Virus record (IMG/VR): IMGVR_UViG_3300040801_002347
Coordinates: 1 to 32,852 of that record
Direction: 5' to 3' (one strand)
Source of the DNA: a virus
DNA length: 32,852 nt
In this document: positions 24,787-31,676 of the stretch, in pieces
Layout of the letters: each line of letters opens with the position of its first letter
Position numbering within the stretch: the first letter of the stretch is position 1
The notes under the pieces: model-generated
Database searches by the model: none
Told to the model about the DNA's origin: nothing
The model's input: the letters and a program-made list of their open reading frames with translations, nothing else
Program-made: the position numbers and the translations under genes

Positions 24787-25233
24787 TTATTCAGTGTGTT
24801 CAGTGTCAACAACCAACGAAACCCTGATGTTTTTGTTATATGGGTATGTTTCAAAAATTTTGTACTGATCCATAGGTTTCACCACATACCCCAGGGCGCC
24901 ATATTCTTCGGCGACCTCCATGTCGTTCTCTTCGTCTGAACCTGTTAGCATTAGTGTAGGAATTTTTGATAGTTCAGGATCTGCTTGCATCACAGCGAGG
25001 ACTTCTGTGCCCTTCATCATCGGTAGATGTAGATCCATGTAAATAAGATCAGGTGTCGGCGCATCCTCAAAGCCATTGCGCTTATATAAGAAGTCCAGCG
25101 CCAGATCGCCCCGTCCAACGTTATATAACTTGTTTGTGATACGAGCCCGCTTGAATATAAGCTTCACAAACTGGAACGATAGTATGTCATCTTCCACAAT
25201 AAGGATTACCGCTTCCCTGGTGTTGTTTGTCAC
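24787..25233 (-). CDS. Single-domain response regulator receiver (Rcp1/CheY-like)
   Basis: 148 residues, one receiver domain. All catalytic positions are present: acidic E14-D15-D16 in ILIVEDD, phospho-acceptor D67 in IYMDLHLP, T97 in LTGS and K119 in VVKPMD. The spacing and the segments ALDFLYKRN...PDLIYMDLHLPMMKGTEVL...DPELSKIPTLMLTGS are those of Rcp1-like stand-alone regulators, which accept phosphate from a histidine kinase and have no output domain. The GTG start overlaps the stop of the upstream membrane-protein gene (GTGA), so the two are coupled. A receiver gene amid virion genes is unusual. It may drain or redirect a host phosphorelay; that is inference. No kinase is encoded in the window. 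Confidence 0.9.
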   Translation of the reverse strand: MTNNTREAVILIVEDDILSFQFVKLIFKRARITNKLYNVGRGDLALDFLYKRNGFEDAPTPDLIYMDLHLPMMKGTEVLAVMQADPELSKIPTLMLTGSDEENDMEVAEEYGALGYVVKPMDQYKIFETYPYNKNIRVSLVVDTEHTE

Positions 25234-25445
25234 GGTGTCGGATACCCCAAATAATGTAGAGTCATTCCTGCAATGAACAACACACTAACAAGGACGAGAA
25301 GTCCCCGCCAAATACCACGTGTGATTTTATTAGCAGCTTGCTGTGATTTGTGTAACTCAACAATGGCTGTTAAATCGGGTTCGAGCTCGATTAATTTGTT
25401 GACCTTTTGAGCGTCGGTGCGGTCGACGGACCTGATGATTTTCAT
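25230..25445 (-). CDS. Small one-helix membrane protein coupled to receiver
   Basis: 71 residues: a charged N-terminal region of ~45 residues with a probable amphipathic or coiled segment (AQKVNKLIELEPDLTAIVEL), then one hydrophobic helix at about 47-67 (GLLVLVSVLFIAGMTLHYL) and a 4-residue tail. No signal-peptide cleavage site is evident. The ATG at 25445 has a clear AAGGAA ribosome site. It overlaps the receiver gene by 4 nt, which suggests a joint function, for example anchoring the receiver at the membrane. It could alternatively be a holin- or spanin-like protein, but a single helix with a long charged N-terminus is not diagnostic. Confidence 0.75.
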   Translation of the reverse strand: MKIIRSVDRTDAQKVNKLIELEPDLTAIVELHKSQQAANKITRGIWRGLLVLVSVLFIAGMTLHYLGYPTP

Positions 25446-25470
25446 GCGAGGTTTCCTTGAATTGTTAACA

Positions 25471-25478
25471 TATTTACA
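25471..25478 (-). promoter_or_regulatory. Late-promoter-like TGTAAATA
   Basis: One mismatch from TATAAATA, in the 55-bp gap downstream of the terminase, 26 nt before ATG 25445. Plausible late promoter for the membrane-protein/receiver pair. Confidence 0.4.
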
Positions 25479-25500
25479 AGGATGGTGTACAAGTTGTTGG

Positions 25501-26601
25501 TTAAAATACTATCGGGTCGTAGTCGTAGTCGTTGTGGTTACCATCCCCTTCATCAAAGTCGTCCCAGTTGTTGGCTGCAATCTCGGTGCCTGCACTGGAG
25601 TATAGCTTATCGAACGCATCCTGATCAAATTGAGATATTTCACTCAACAACCGTATAATAATCAGCACAGCGGAAATGCTATCATCTGTTGAACCTGTCT
25701 GTGCGTTGTAAGAACCTCTTGACCTAGCATAGGCCTTTAGCTCCGCCAACAATACGTTTGATTTGATTGTGAGTGTTCGCTTTTCTAACATCTCTTTCAG
25801 ATTGACACAGGCCTTCATTTTGGACTTATTAGTGGTCGTTAACCCACGACGCTTGGCACCTTCCTCGGAAACAAACTCTGAATTCACCGGTGGTTCTTCA
25901 TCTGCTTCATACAGGGAGATGACACCTTCACCAACACCGTTGTTCTCCACAGAGAAGTATACGACTGTTTCCATGCGCTCCAAATAAGTCAACAGTCCCT
26001 TTAGAACACCGTACAACCCATTCGTGGACATCGTATTCTTCCGCCACTCAGCTACTTGTACTAAAGAAGGAAACTCGAACACGGTGATGACACTGTAATC
26101 TTCACCTGATCCTGTCGATGGGTCAACACCAACCAGGTACGTTTTGCCACGCTCTATAGTTTGCCAAAATATAACACCATGGTTGGTGGCAACGGGTGTT
26201 ATTGATGCCATCTCCATCGTCAGGTCAGCGAGGAACTTGGAGTCAATCAATAGAGCATCTGATGTTAAGAATTGACAATTGTGGTGTAACACACCATTGC
26301 TATAGTAGTGGTGTGTTTCAGACTCTATTATGTCATATGTTTGATGAGCTCCCAACCTTGTTATGTTGGTGACAACCATATTAGGTTTTAGTCCGAGAAC
26401 CTCCGTACCGATCGAAAGCTCACATACCTCTATTGGTCGACCATCAGGTGTAAAAACTCTATGGTGTCTGGATGCTTGAATCACCGATTTATCGGAAAAT
26501 TCAATCTCAAAACACACCTTTTTGCCCATTTCAGCAACGCCCTGAAAATTGACGTAACCGCTAGATGTTTTTATCTTAAATCTGTTATTATTATATTTCA
26601 T
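25501..26601 (-). CDS. terL: Large terminase gp17, nuclease half with split-intein C fragment
   Basis: 366 residues from ATG 26601, which shares its A with the TGA of the endonuclease gene (TGATG). A GTG four codons earlier is possible. Residues 1-108 are an intein C fragment: block B-like IQASRHHRVFT, block F-like TYDIIESETHHYYSNG, and the end HHN before Cys109. From C109 (CQFLTSD) the protein is the C-terminal part of T4-type terminase with an RNase-H-like nuclease: D160 in GVDPS, E219 in SVENNG, D306/D307 in STDDS. The product must be joined in trans to the 27995-28915 product to give a ~528-residue terminase, which cuts and packages concatemeric DNA at the portal. The acidic tail (DDFDEGDGNHNDYDYD) is unusual but plausible. 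Confidence 0.9.
   Translation of the reverse strand: MKYNNNRFKIKTSSGYVNFQGVAEMGKKVCFEIEFSDKSVIQASRHHRVFTPDGRPIEVCELSIGTEVLGLKPNMVVTNITRLGAHQTYDIIESETHHYYSNGVLHHNCQFLTSDALLIDSKFLADLTMEMASITPVATNHGVIFWQTIERGKTYLVGVDPSTGSGEDYSVITVFEFPSLVQVAEWRKNTMSTNGLYGVLKGLLTYLERMETVVYFSVENNGVGEGVISLYEADEEPPVNSEFVSEEGAKRRGLTTTNKSKMKACVNLKEMLEKRTLTIKSNVLLAELKAYARSRGSYNAQTGSTDDSISAVLIIIRLLSEISQFDQDAFDKLYSSAGTEIAANNWDDFDEGDGNHNDYDYDPIVF
26278..26601 (-). other. Split intein C fragment (IntC, 108 residues)
   Basis: Encodes residues 1-108 of the nuclease-half product, from the ATG to Asn before the +1 Cys. It contains intein block B (S44-x-x-H47), block F, and the terminal His-Asn of block G. It carries most of the intein fold, because the split lies between blocks A and B. 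Confidence 0.85.
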
Positions 26602-28022
26602 CACAACATCCACTCAAATACATCATTTCCGCAGTTCCATAACCGGTCGTAACCGTTATTAACCATGTTTTCCCATTCTGTTTTCGTATCATCAAATGAA
26701 CTCAACTTTGTTGGAAGTTTGTGTTTTTGAAATTTATTCCTTGATTCTAATTTCAACGGATTGTTTGTTTGAAAATATTGATATCCTGGTGCTGATCTGT
26801 GTTTATAATTAAACCCCATATGGATATAAGCATTTCCTGTATTCCAACCGACATCACTGTAAGTTATTATTGATGATGGTGATTGGTCACTAACAAATCT
26901 CTTGAATAGCTTGGATGCGCCACCTATAACATTTGTGTTCAGCTTGTTAGCAAATCTTATCAATTCCCACTCGTGCTGTTTGCTGAATCTACTCTTACCA
27001 AACGACATCATTGATACAATCTCTTTGTTGTATATTAGTGCATAAGCAACACTTGCTGGACAATACCCTTGTATGTGCGAGAGGTTAAAAAATTCTGCTT
27101 GCGTTTTTGAACCAACTTGTGTTATTGTTGTTTGTCGACCGTATATTCTTTCGTTGAATCCCAAAAACGAACTCAGTCTTGATTTGACTATATCTTTTTT
27201 TGATACCCATTCTAACTCATTTATGTGAATTAACCTAAAACCGTTGGCATTAGCGGCATTCGTTTTTGATATGTGATATTGTTTATCGCGTCCCCTCAAT
27301 TCACCGTGCCAGTAAATTCCGTTATATTCTATGGCAAGATTGTTCGTTGGTAGTACGATATCCAACTCCATGGGTGCTATCGTCTTTCTATCATTCGACA
27401 ACACTTCAGCGGTTGTCAATGTTTTGATGTAATCGACAAGTTCTCTGTGTCCCTGTGATGTTGCAAATGCTCGTATGGTGATGTCATGTCGGTGGAGCCA
27501 ATTAGTCGCTGTCGTTATTCCAACATCCAAAATGGAAGCAATCTCGACGGCTGTTTTCTCTTCATCAACGTGCTTTGTTGTCATCCAGTTTTTGTCTTGA
27601 AGCAACGACAAACTTTCAGGATTAACTTGTTGCTGCAACCTGTGTTGAACGCCATATTTTTTAAAATAGTTTAAGTTCTTTCGTTTCTGTATATCATCCT
27701 TTTGGCTCTGTGTTTTTTTGGACATAACAGTTTGAAATTTAACAACTCTTTCTGCTTCTTGTTCTGGAGTTCGTTTGCTTTTACCCTCACTTATCAAGCG
27801 ACCAATACACTTTCGTGAGTTACAAGTTTTCTTATAATTAATTAGTTTGTTATCAAACGCGCACGGTTCGCCACATTCACAAATCGTTGGTGAGGCGATA
27901 TATTTGTCATAGTATTCCTGATACGAAGACAGACCTTGTGCTTTTATGTGTAATAGAAATTTTCCGTTCGATTTGCAGTATTCCACGCCATCAATCAAGG
28001 ATGTTTCGTAACGTCCAGACAT
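26601..28022 (-). CDS. Free-standing Vsr-like homing endonuclease in the terL break
   Basis: 473 residues. Parts in order: Cys cluster (C48, C50, C54, C67, C72) of a possible zinc finger; one KKYGVQHRLQ repeat near 121; a helix-turn-helix-like segment (EIASILDVGITTATNWLHRHDI, ~160-181); a Vsr-like nuclease core with MELDIVL (E219, D221), IEYNGIYWHGE (E232, H239) and HINELEW; and a C-terminal ~170-residue region (FFNLSHIQGY ... RFANKLNTNVIGG ... DTKTEWEN) shared with the 28931-30508 protein. It sits between the two terminase halves, overlapping the first by 28 nt and the second by 1 nt. AGAGGA inside the IntN codons is its ribosome site. Free-standing Vsr-related homing nucleases in genes broken by split inteins are known (Dassa et al., fractured genes). 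It probably spreads the split-intein arrangement into intact terL genes. Confidence 0.85.
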   Translation of the reverse strand: MSGRYETSLIDGVEYCKSNGKFLLHIKAQGLSSYQEYYDKYIASPTICECGEPCAFDNKLINYKKTCNSRKCIGRLISEGKSKRTPEQEAERVVKFQTVMSKKTQSQKDDIQKRKNLNYFKKYGVQHRLQQQVNPESLSLLQDKNWMTTKHVDEEKTAVEIASILDVGITTATNWLHRHDITIRAFATSQGHRELVDYIKTLTTAEVLSNDRKTIAPMELDIVLPTNNLAIEYNGIYWHGELRGRDKQYHISKTNAANANGFRLIHINELEWVSKKDIVKSRLSSFLGFNERIYGRQTTITQVGSKTQAEFFNLSHIQGYCPASVAYALIYNKEIVSMMSFGKSRFSKQHEWELIRFANKLNTNVIGGASKLFKRFVSDQSPSSIITYSDVGWNTGNAYIHMGFNYKHRSAPGYQYFQTNNPLKLESRNKFQKHKLPTKLSSFDDTKTEWENMVNNGYDRLWNCGNDVFEWML

Positions 28023-28915
28023 TTGTACAATTCCTCTATTGTTAGGGTGATTTCTTCACCTGTTGATGTGTCTAACAATTGTACACTATTTATGCCAGTA
28101 AGACACTCGTATTCTTGATCCCACTTTCTCTGTCCCAGCCGTCCTATTTCATCCTGCTTGAATTGCTCATCACGGCCTGGGGGTTCATCCCACGCTACGA
28201 ACTGACTAGCGAAACCGTTAACACCAACCCCTGGGGTATTTTCGTGGGGGATTCTTGCACCTCGCCATAGAGTAGCGAATCTGTCCAAATCACCATTGGG
28301 CGTGGAAGTGATGATACAAGCACCACCTGTTGATAGAGTAGGTGCGATAGATGTCCAGAACTCTTCCTGTACCGAACGCTTTACAAATGCAAATTCATCC
28401 AAGAACACCAATGAGATAGACAAACCACGGCCAGAGTTTTCTGTGGTTGCTTCCGATATTATGCGGGATTCATTATCAAAAGCTATATTGTGTTTGTTCC
28501 AGCCGTCATCTTTAACTCCGGGTTTCATCCACATGGGTAAATTTTCATAAGCATACCGAATGCGAAAGATCATTTCCATGGCGTTAGAGTTTTTATTTGA
28601 TGCAATGAGGATCGTCTTGTCATCGTGGAAGGTAGCAAACCACAACAGAAATGCTGCTGATGTAATGGACTTGCCTGTCTGTCTGGCGGATAACGCTATA
28701 CAATATCGGTTATTTTGGTACATCCGTAACAGGTCTTCCTGAAACGGATATAGGTTAAATTTGATTGCTCCTTTTGTTGGATGTTGTATTTTTACATAAT
28801 GTTTGCAAAAATACACAGGGTCGTGTGCACACTTGTCCAACTCCAAAAGTTGGTCGTACGTAAGCTCAACTTGTATATTGGCTTTTTTTAAATTGGGGTT
28901 GCTTCCACTTGCCAT
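27995..28915 (-). CDS. terL: Large terminase gp17, ATPase half with split-intein N fragment
   Basis: 306 residues. Residues 1-270 are the T4-type terminase ATPase: Walker A SARQTGKS at 76-83, Walker B LVFLDEF at 169-175 and coupling motif TSTPNG at 203-208. After QEYE, Cys271 starts a 36-residue intein N fragment (CLTGINSVQLL ... IEELYKCL, block A), then a stop. No nuclease domain is present, so the protein needs trans-splicing with the 25501-26601 product. It powers DNA translocation into the head with gp16. The start at 28915 lies 15 nt after the stop of the second endonuclease gene. A CATAAATA only 6 nt upstream is too close to serve as its promoter. Confidence 0.9.
   Translation of the reverse strand: MASGSNPNLKKANIQVELTYDQLLELDKCAHDPVYFCKHYVKIQHPTKGAIKFNLYPFQEDLLRMYQNNRYCIALSARQTGKSITSAAFLLWFATFHDDKTILIASNKNSNAMEMIFRIRYAYENLPMWMKPGVKDDGWNKHNIAFDNESRIISEATTENSGRGLSISLVFLDEFAFVKRSVQEEFWTSIAPTLSTGGACIITSTPNGDLDRFATLWRGARIPHENTPGVGVNGFASQFVAWDEPPGRDEQFKQDEIGRLGQRKWDQEYECLTGINSVQLLDTSTGEEITLTIEELYKCLDVTKHP
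27998..28105 (-). other. Split intein N fragment (IntN, 36 residues)
   Basis: Starts at Cys271 of the ATPase-half product: CLTG (block A), a Ser/Thr-rich turn, then ITLTIEELYKCL. Far shorter than the IntN of DnaE-type split inteins and comparable to the ~25-residue IntN of AceL-TerL. The last residues may be read-through of the endonuclease insertion rather than intein. Confidence 0.85.
28087..28094 (-). promoter_or_regulatory. Late-promoter-like CATAAATA inside IntN codons
   Basis: One mismatch from TATAAATA, within codons for Gly-Ile-Asn of IntN and 65 nt before the endonuclease ATG at 28022. It could give the nuclease its own late transcript; it could equally be a chance product of the codons. 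Confidence 0.35.
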
Positions 28916-28930
28916 ATTATTATTTATGGC

Positions 28931-30508
28931 TTACATTTGTCGCTGGTCCAGTTGATATTTGTATTTACCACAATCCCATATTCTCAGCATTCCAGCATTC
29001 TCACAATTTTCACGTTCCGTCTTGGTCTCATCATACTCATCCAACAATCTTTGCAAATGCTTCCGTCTGTACTTAAACTTATGGCTGCGCAGACCGTTTT
29101 TGACATAACTATAATCAGGTGGTAGTGTATCCACTAGTACAAAATTGTTGGTGGTGTATAAATCCCCCGTACTCCACCTTCTATCAGCAAACGTTATTAG
29201 TGGTTTGCTGATATGATGTTTGGCAAAGTGTTTTAGTAACTTACTGAAACCACCAACCACGATTCTAGATGTCGCGTATCGGTTAAGAATGTACCTATCG
29301 TTGTATTCTATTACCCCCATTACTGCTACAACATTATTGTCTCGGTCAACCAAACCATAGTTTATACCACTCGGTCCGTTGCGTTGAATATGGTTGGTGT
29401 TGAAGAATACCGTTTTTGCATGTGTGTCTACCGTAATAACCTTGGTGCGTCTGGCATATATTTTGGGTGTTGTTGCTTTTCCCACCATGTATAATATTTT
29501 ATTATAAATTTGATCAACTGCGTTATTCCACTCATCTTCAAATATTGTTAATAACTGCAGTCCAACAGTCTCGCATTTTTGCATTTTGTTAAAATGTGTC
29601 CACTTGTCTATTCTGTTATGAATATCCGCATGCCAGTACAAACCACACAATTCTATGGCTATGTTGTGCTCTGTTAATATGAAATCAAGTTCCTTTCCGT
29701 TAAGCACACACCTGTCGTTCTGCACGAAGTGTATATTGTGATGTGTTAGAAACTCTGCCAATTCTCGTTCCCACATTGTTGTGGAAAACCTAACAATACT
29801 GATATTATGTTTGTTGCAGTATGAGGCTACGGTAGTGGAGTCTACAGATAATTCTTCAGCAATTTTTGTTATTGTTGTTTGTTTTCTTACGTGCTGGTCG
29901 TATAACCATTCACTGTTTTGCAATTTATTTAAGCTATCTGTTGGTACACTGGCCTGTGAAATGAAATCAACACCATACCGCTCTTTGCAAGTGTTTCGTG
30001 TTTTTGTTCTGTACGCGTCGCTTTGCGTGAATGCTTCTGCCCCATATCGTTCAATGCACGTCGTCTTATATTTTTCCTTTACAATTGTGCTTTGGCGAGG
30101 ATGGTTGGTACCATATTTTCGTTGACTAGTGGCTTTCACCTTCTCCAAGAATTCAGAACTCTCCGTGTAGTGGTTGACGCCATGTGTGTCTAACATTGTT
30201 TGCCGTCGTTGTACTTTTGTATTAATTGAGTTACACTTTGGTCCACAAACGTTGCGATATCTGCTCGTGGTGTTGTCCCATTTGGTGGGCTGGTTACACA
30301 CAACACAGGGGTTGAATTGTCGATGAGTTTTAATATGCCACAACCGTTGTGTGGCTTTAGCACTTGTTGGCAAAAAATCTGTAGCTTCCACCAATTGTTG
30401 GTATAGTGGCTGTTCCCATCGCGTGAAGTTGCTAGTTGGGTTGCTCTGTTTAAATCTCTCAACCAAAAATTGAACTTCATCGGGTATGTTTTCTGGAAAT
30501 GACTTCAT
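28931..30508 (-). CDS. Second Vsr-like homing endonuclease, between terS and terL
   Basis: 525 residues of the same architecture as the 26601-28022 protein. A CxxC...CxxxC cluster (C68, C71, C88, C92) is followed by four ~25-residue repeats with a THGVNHYTE / KYGTNHPRQ / RYGAEAFTQ / RYGVDFISQ core (~105-185). Then come a helix-turn-helix-like segment (IAEELSVDSTTVASYCNKHNI, ~216-236), the Vsr-like core KELDFIL (E273, D275) ... IAIELCGLYWH (E286, H293), and the shared C-terminal region (FFNTNHIQRNGPS ... VVGGFSKLLKHF ... ETKTEREN). It lies in the gap between the small and large terminase genes rather than in a gene. A palindrome at 30522-30533 lies just before its ATG. Confidence 0.8.
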   Translation of the reverse strand: MKSFPENIPDEVQFLVERFKQSNPTSNFTRWEQPLYQQLVEATDFLPTSAKATQRLWHIKTHRQFNPCVVCNQPTKWDNTTSRYRNVCGPKCNSINTKVQRRQTMLDTHGVNHYTESSEFLEKVKATSQRKYGTNHPRQSTIVKEKYKTTCIERYGAEAFTQSDAYRTKTRNTCKERYGVDFISQASVPTDSLNKLQNSEWLYDQHVRKQTTITKIAEELSVDSTTVASYCNKHNISIVRFSTTMWERELAEFLTHHNIHFVQNDRCVLNGKELDFILTEHNIAIELCGLYWHADIHNRIDKWTHFNKMQKCETVGLQLLTIFEDEWNNAVDQIYNKILYMVGKATTPKIYARRTKVITVDTHAKTVFFNTNHIQRNGPSGINYGLVDRDNNVVAVMGVIEYNDRYILNRYATSRIVVGGFSKLLKHFAKHHISKPLITFADRRWSTGDLYTTNNFVLVDTLPPDYSYVKNGLRSHKFKYRRKHLQRLLDEYDETKTERENCENAGMLRIWDCGKYKYQLDQRQM

Positions 30509-30521
30509 ATGACATTCTACA

Positions 30522-30533
30522 CCACTATAGTGG
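30522..30533. repeat. 12-bp palindrome upstream of second endonuclease
   Basis: Perfect CCACTATAGTGG 14 nt before ATG 30508, in the 36-bp gap after terS. It could fold in the RNA near the translation start or be a recognition or binding site. Confidence 0.5.
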
Positions 30534-30544
30534 CGTATGGCAAC

Positions 30545-31051
30545 TTATTGGTCATCAACAACTTTGTTTCGTTCTGCTTCACGTTCGGCACGTAGAGCAC
30601 GAAGGATGTCATTGCGATCACCCACTATCAAGTTGTTGTTTGTGGTTCCACCCGGTTTAGCAGAGGCAGCAACTTTCTTGGCGGCGATTGCCAGCTTCTC
30701 TTTGTTGTTCTTTAGCGTACCTTTATTGGCTGCGGCATTGAGAGCTGTGTTCAAAAATTGGACAGCAATCTCTTGATTTCGGGCTTTGTATTTGCCTTCA
30801 ACCAATTCAGCTTCCTGTGATTGAACACCAAATGCTTCAAGCGCGAGGTCGTATATTTCCTGAAACTGATCATCAATCTCATTATCTTTGTCATCATATG
30901 GGTGATCAACCGAAGTTGATAATTCCGTTGTACGCTTCACAGCAGGTACGGTTTCGCGGTTAACGCCTGGGACGTTGGTTGGTGTGCTGTTGGATTCAAT
31001 GTCAAAAAAATCTTCCAGAGGATGCTCTGTTGTGTTGTTATTGTCTGTCAC
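30545..31051 (-). CDS. terS: Small terminase gp16-like
   Basis: 168 residues, GTG start at 31051 overlapping the gp4 stop (GTGA); GGAG about 10 nt upstream is the ribosome site and no internal Met is available. The centre (DDQFQEIYDLALEAFGVQSQEAELVEGKYKARNQEIAVQFLNTALNAAANKG region, ~58-113) is the helical oligomerisation region of T4-type gp16, which forms a ring that recognises DNA and stimulates gp17. The N-terminus is acidic and disordered, the C-terminus Lys/Arg/Glu-rich. Located directly upstream of the terminase block, separated from it only by the endonuclease gene. The product contacts both viral DNA and gp17. Confidence 0.85.
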   Translation of the reverse strand: MTDNNNTTEHPLEDFFDIESNSTPTNVPGVNRETVPAVKRTTELSTSVDHPYDDKDNEIDDQFQEIYDLALEAFGVQSQEAELVEGKYKARNQEIAVQFLNTALNAAANKGTLKNNKEKLAIAAKKVAASAKPGGTTNNNLIVGDRNDILRALRAEREAERNKVVDDQ

Positions 31052-31551
31052 TTGAACATACTCCGCTCTGTTAGAATTTTAAATTTAATACCTGCTGATT
31101 GACACATCTCAGCCGCTGCTTTCCATTTTGCTTGATTTACCGCCCAAGCGATTTGTTCGTGAAGTATTGTTTTTTTGCTTTTGCGGCCCCGGTTGGTCGG
31201 CTGTTTGGTCTGCGCTTCCGGTTTAACCTCAATTATTTCCTGATGTTCATTACCATTTTTATCAATATATTTTATCCAATAATCAGGATAGTACTTGTGT
31301 ATTTTTCCTGTTGTTGGTTTAACGTATGGGATACCGAACGGTTCTGAGCTCCACTCTAATACATTTGGATTCGTATCAAGAAATTTATTCATATGAAGTT
31401 CCCACGATGACCTGAAAGTTATCTTCGTTAAATCACCTTTGTACTTATCTGGATTTATCGGTTTGTATTTGCCCGTGCTGTGATTATTCAATGGTGTAAC
31501 CTTTGTGTTGTTTGTACCGTCCAGCTGCGACGTGCCGCATATAACACTCAT
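31048..31551 (-). CDS. 4: Head completion protein gp4-like (PD-(D/E)xK fold)
   Basis: 167 residues. The YKPINPDKYKGD...ITFRSSWE start (~29-51) is the signature of T4 gp4-type head-completion proteins. Conserved acidic/basic positions E51 (SSWE), D90 (YYPD) and E108-x-K110 (IIEVK) look like a TnsA/PD-(D/E)xK nuclease site. T4 gp4 acts after packaging and before tail joining. The final basic/aromatic region (AWAVNQAKWKAAAEMCQSAGIKFKILTE) fits the family. It overlaps gp16 by 4 nt. The N-terminal ~26 residues (MSVICGTSQLDGTNN...) lie before the gp4-type core. No ribosome site is obvious at the ATG at 31551. A damaged copy of the gene's start lies directly upstream. Confidence 0.85.
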   Translation of the reverse strand: MSVICGTSQLDGTNNTKVTPLNNHSTGKYKPINPDKYKGDLTKITFRSSWELHMNKFLDTNPNVLEWSSEPFGIPYVKPTTGKIHKYYPDYWIKYIDKNGNEHQEIIEVKPEAQTKQPTNRGRKSKKTILHEQIAWAVNQAKWKAAAEMCQSAGIKFKILTERSMFK

Positions 31552-31593
31552 TTAGTTCGTGGGTTTTACAAAATTGGGTCAAATTGGTAATTT

Positions 31594-31676
31594 TCAACAA
31601 ATGTTCTCAACACTACCGACATACTTCTCGGGATGTCTTGGTTTATATTTACCTTGGTTTTTGACTGGTAGCCCAT
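31594..31676 (-). pseudogene. 4: Frameshifted remnant of a second gp4 5' end
   Basis: ATG 31676 overlaps the stop of the upstream tail gene (TAATG), and its first codons read MGYQSK. One base out of frame, at an AAAAA run, the sequence continues KNQGKYKPRHPEKYVGSVEN and then meets TGA at 31594. This matches gp4 residues ~27-44 (GKYKPINPDKYKGDLTK). A gp4-type gene start thus lies just before the intact gp4, lacking the rest of the gene. It is most simply a relic of duplication or of recombination that replaced gp4. Confidence 0.6.

Noticed and set aside
28921-28928. CATAAATA just before the terminase ATPase half
   Set aside because: Only 6 nt before ATG 28915; a transcript from it would begin at the start codon and lack a leader. 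Probably chance.
31641-31660. AT-rich GGTAAATATAAACC as a late promoter for gp4
   Set aside because: It does not match TATAAATA in order and is explained by codons of the gp4 remnant (GKYKP).
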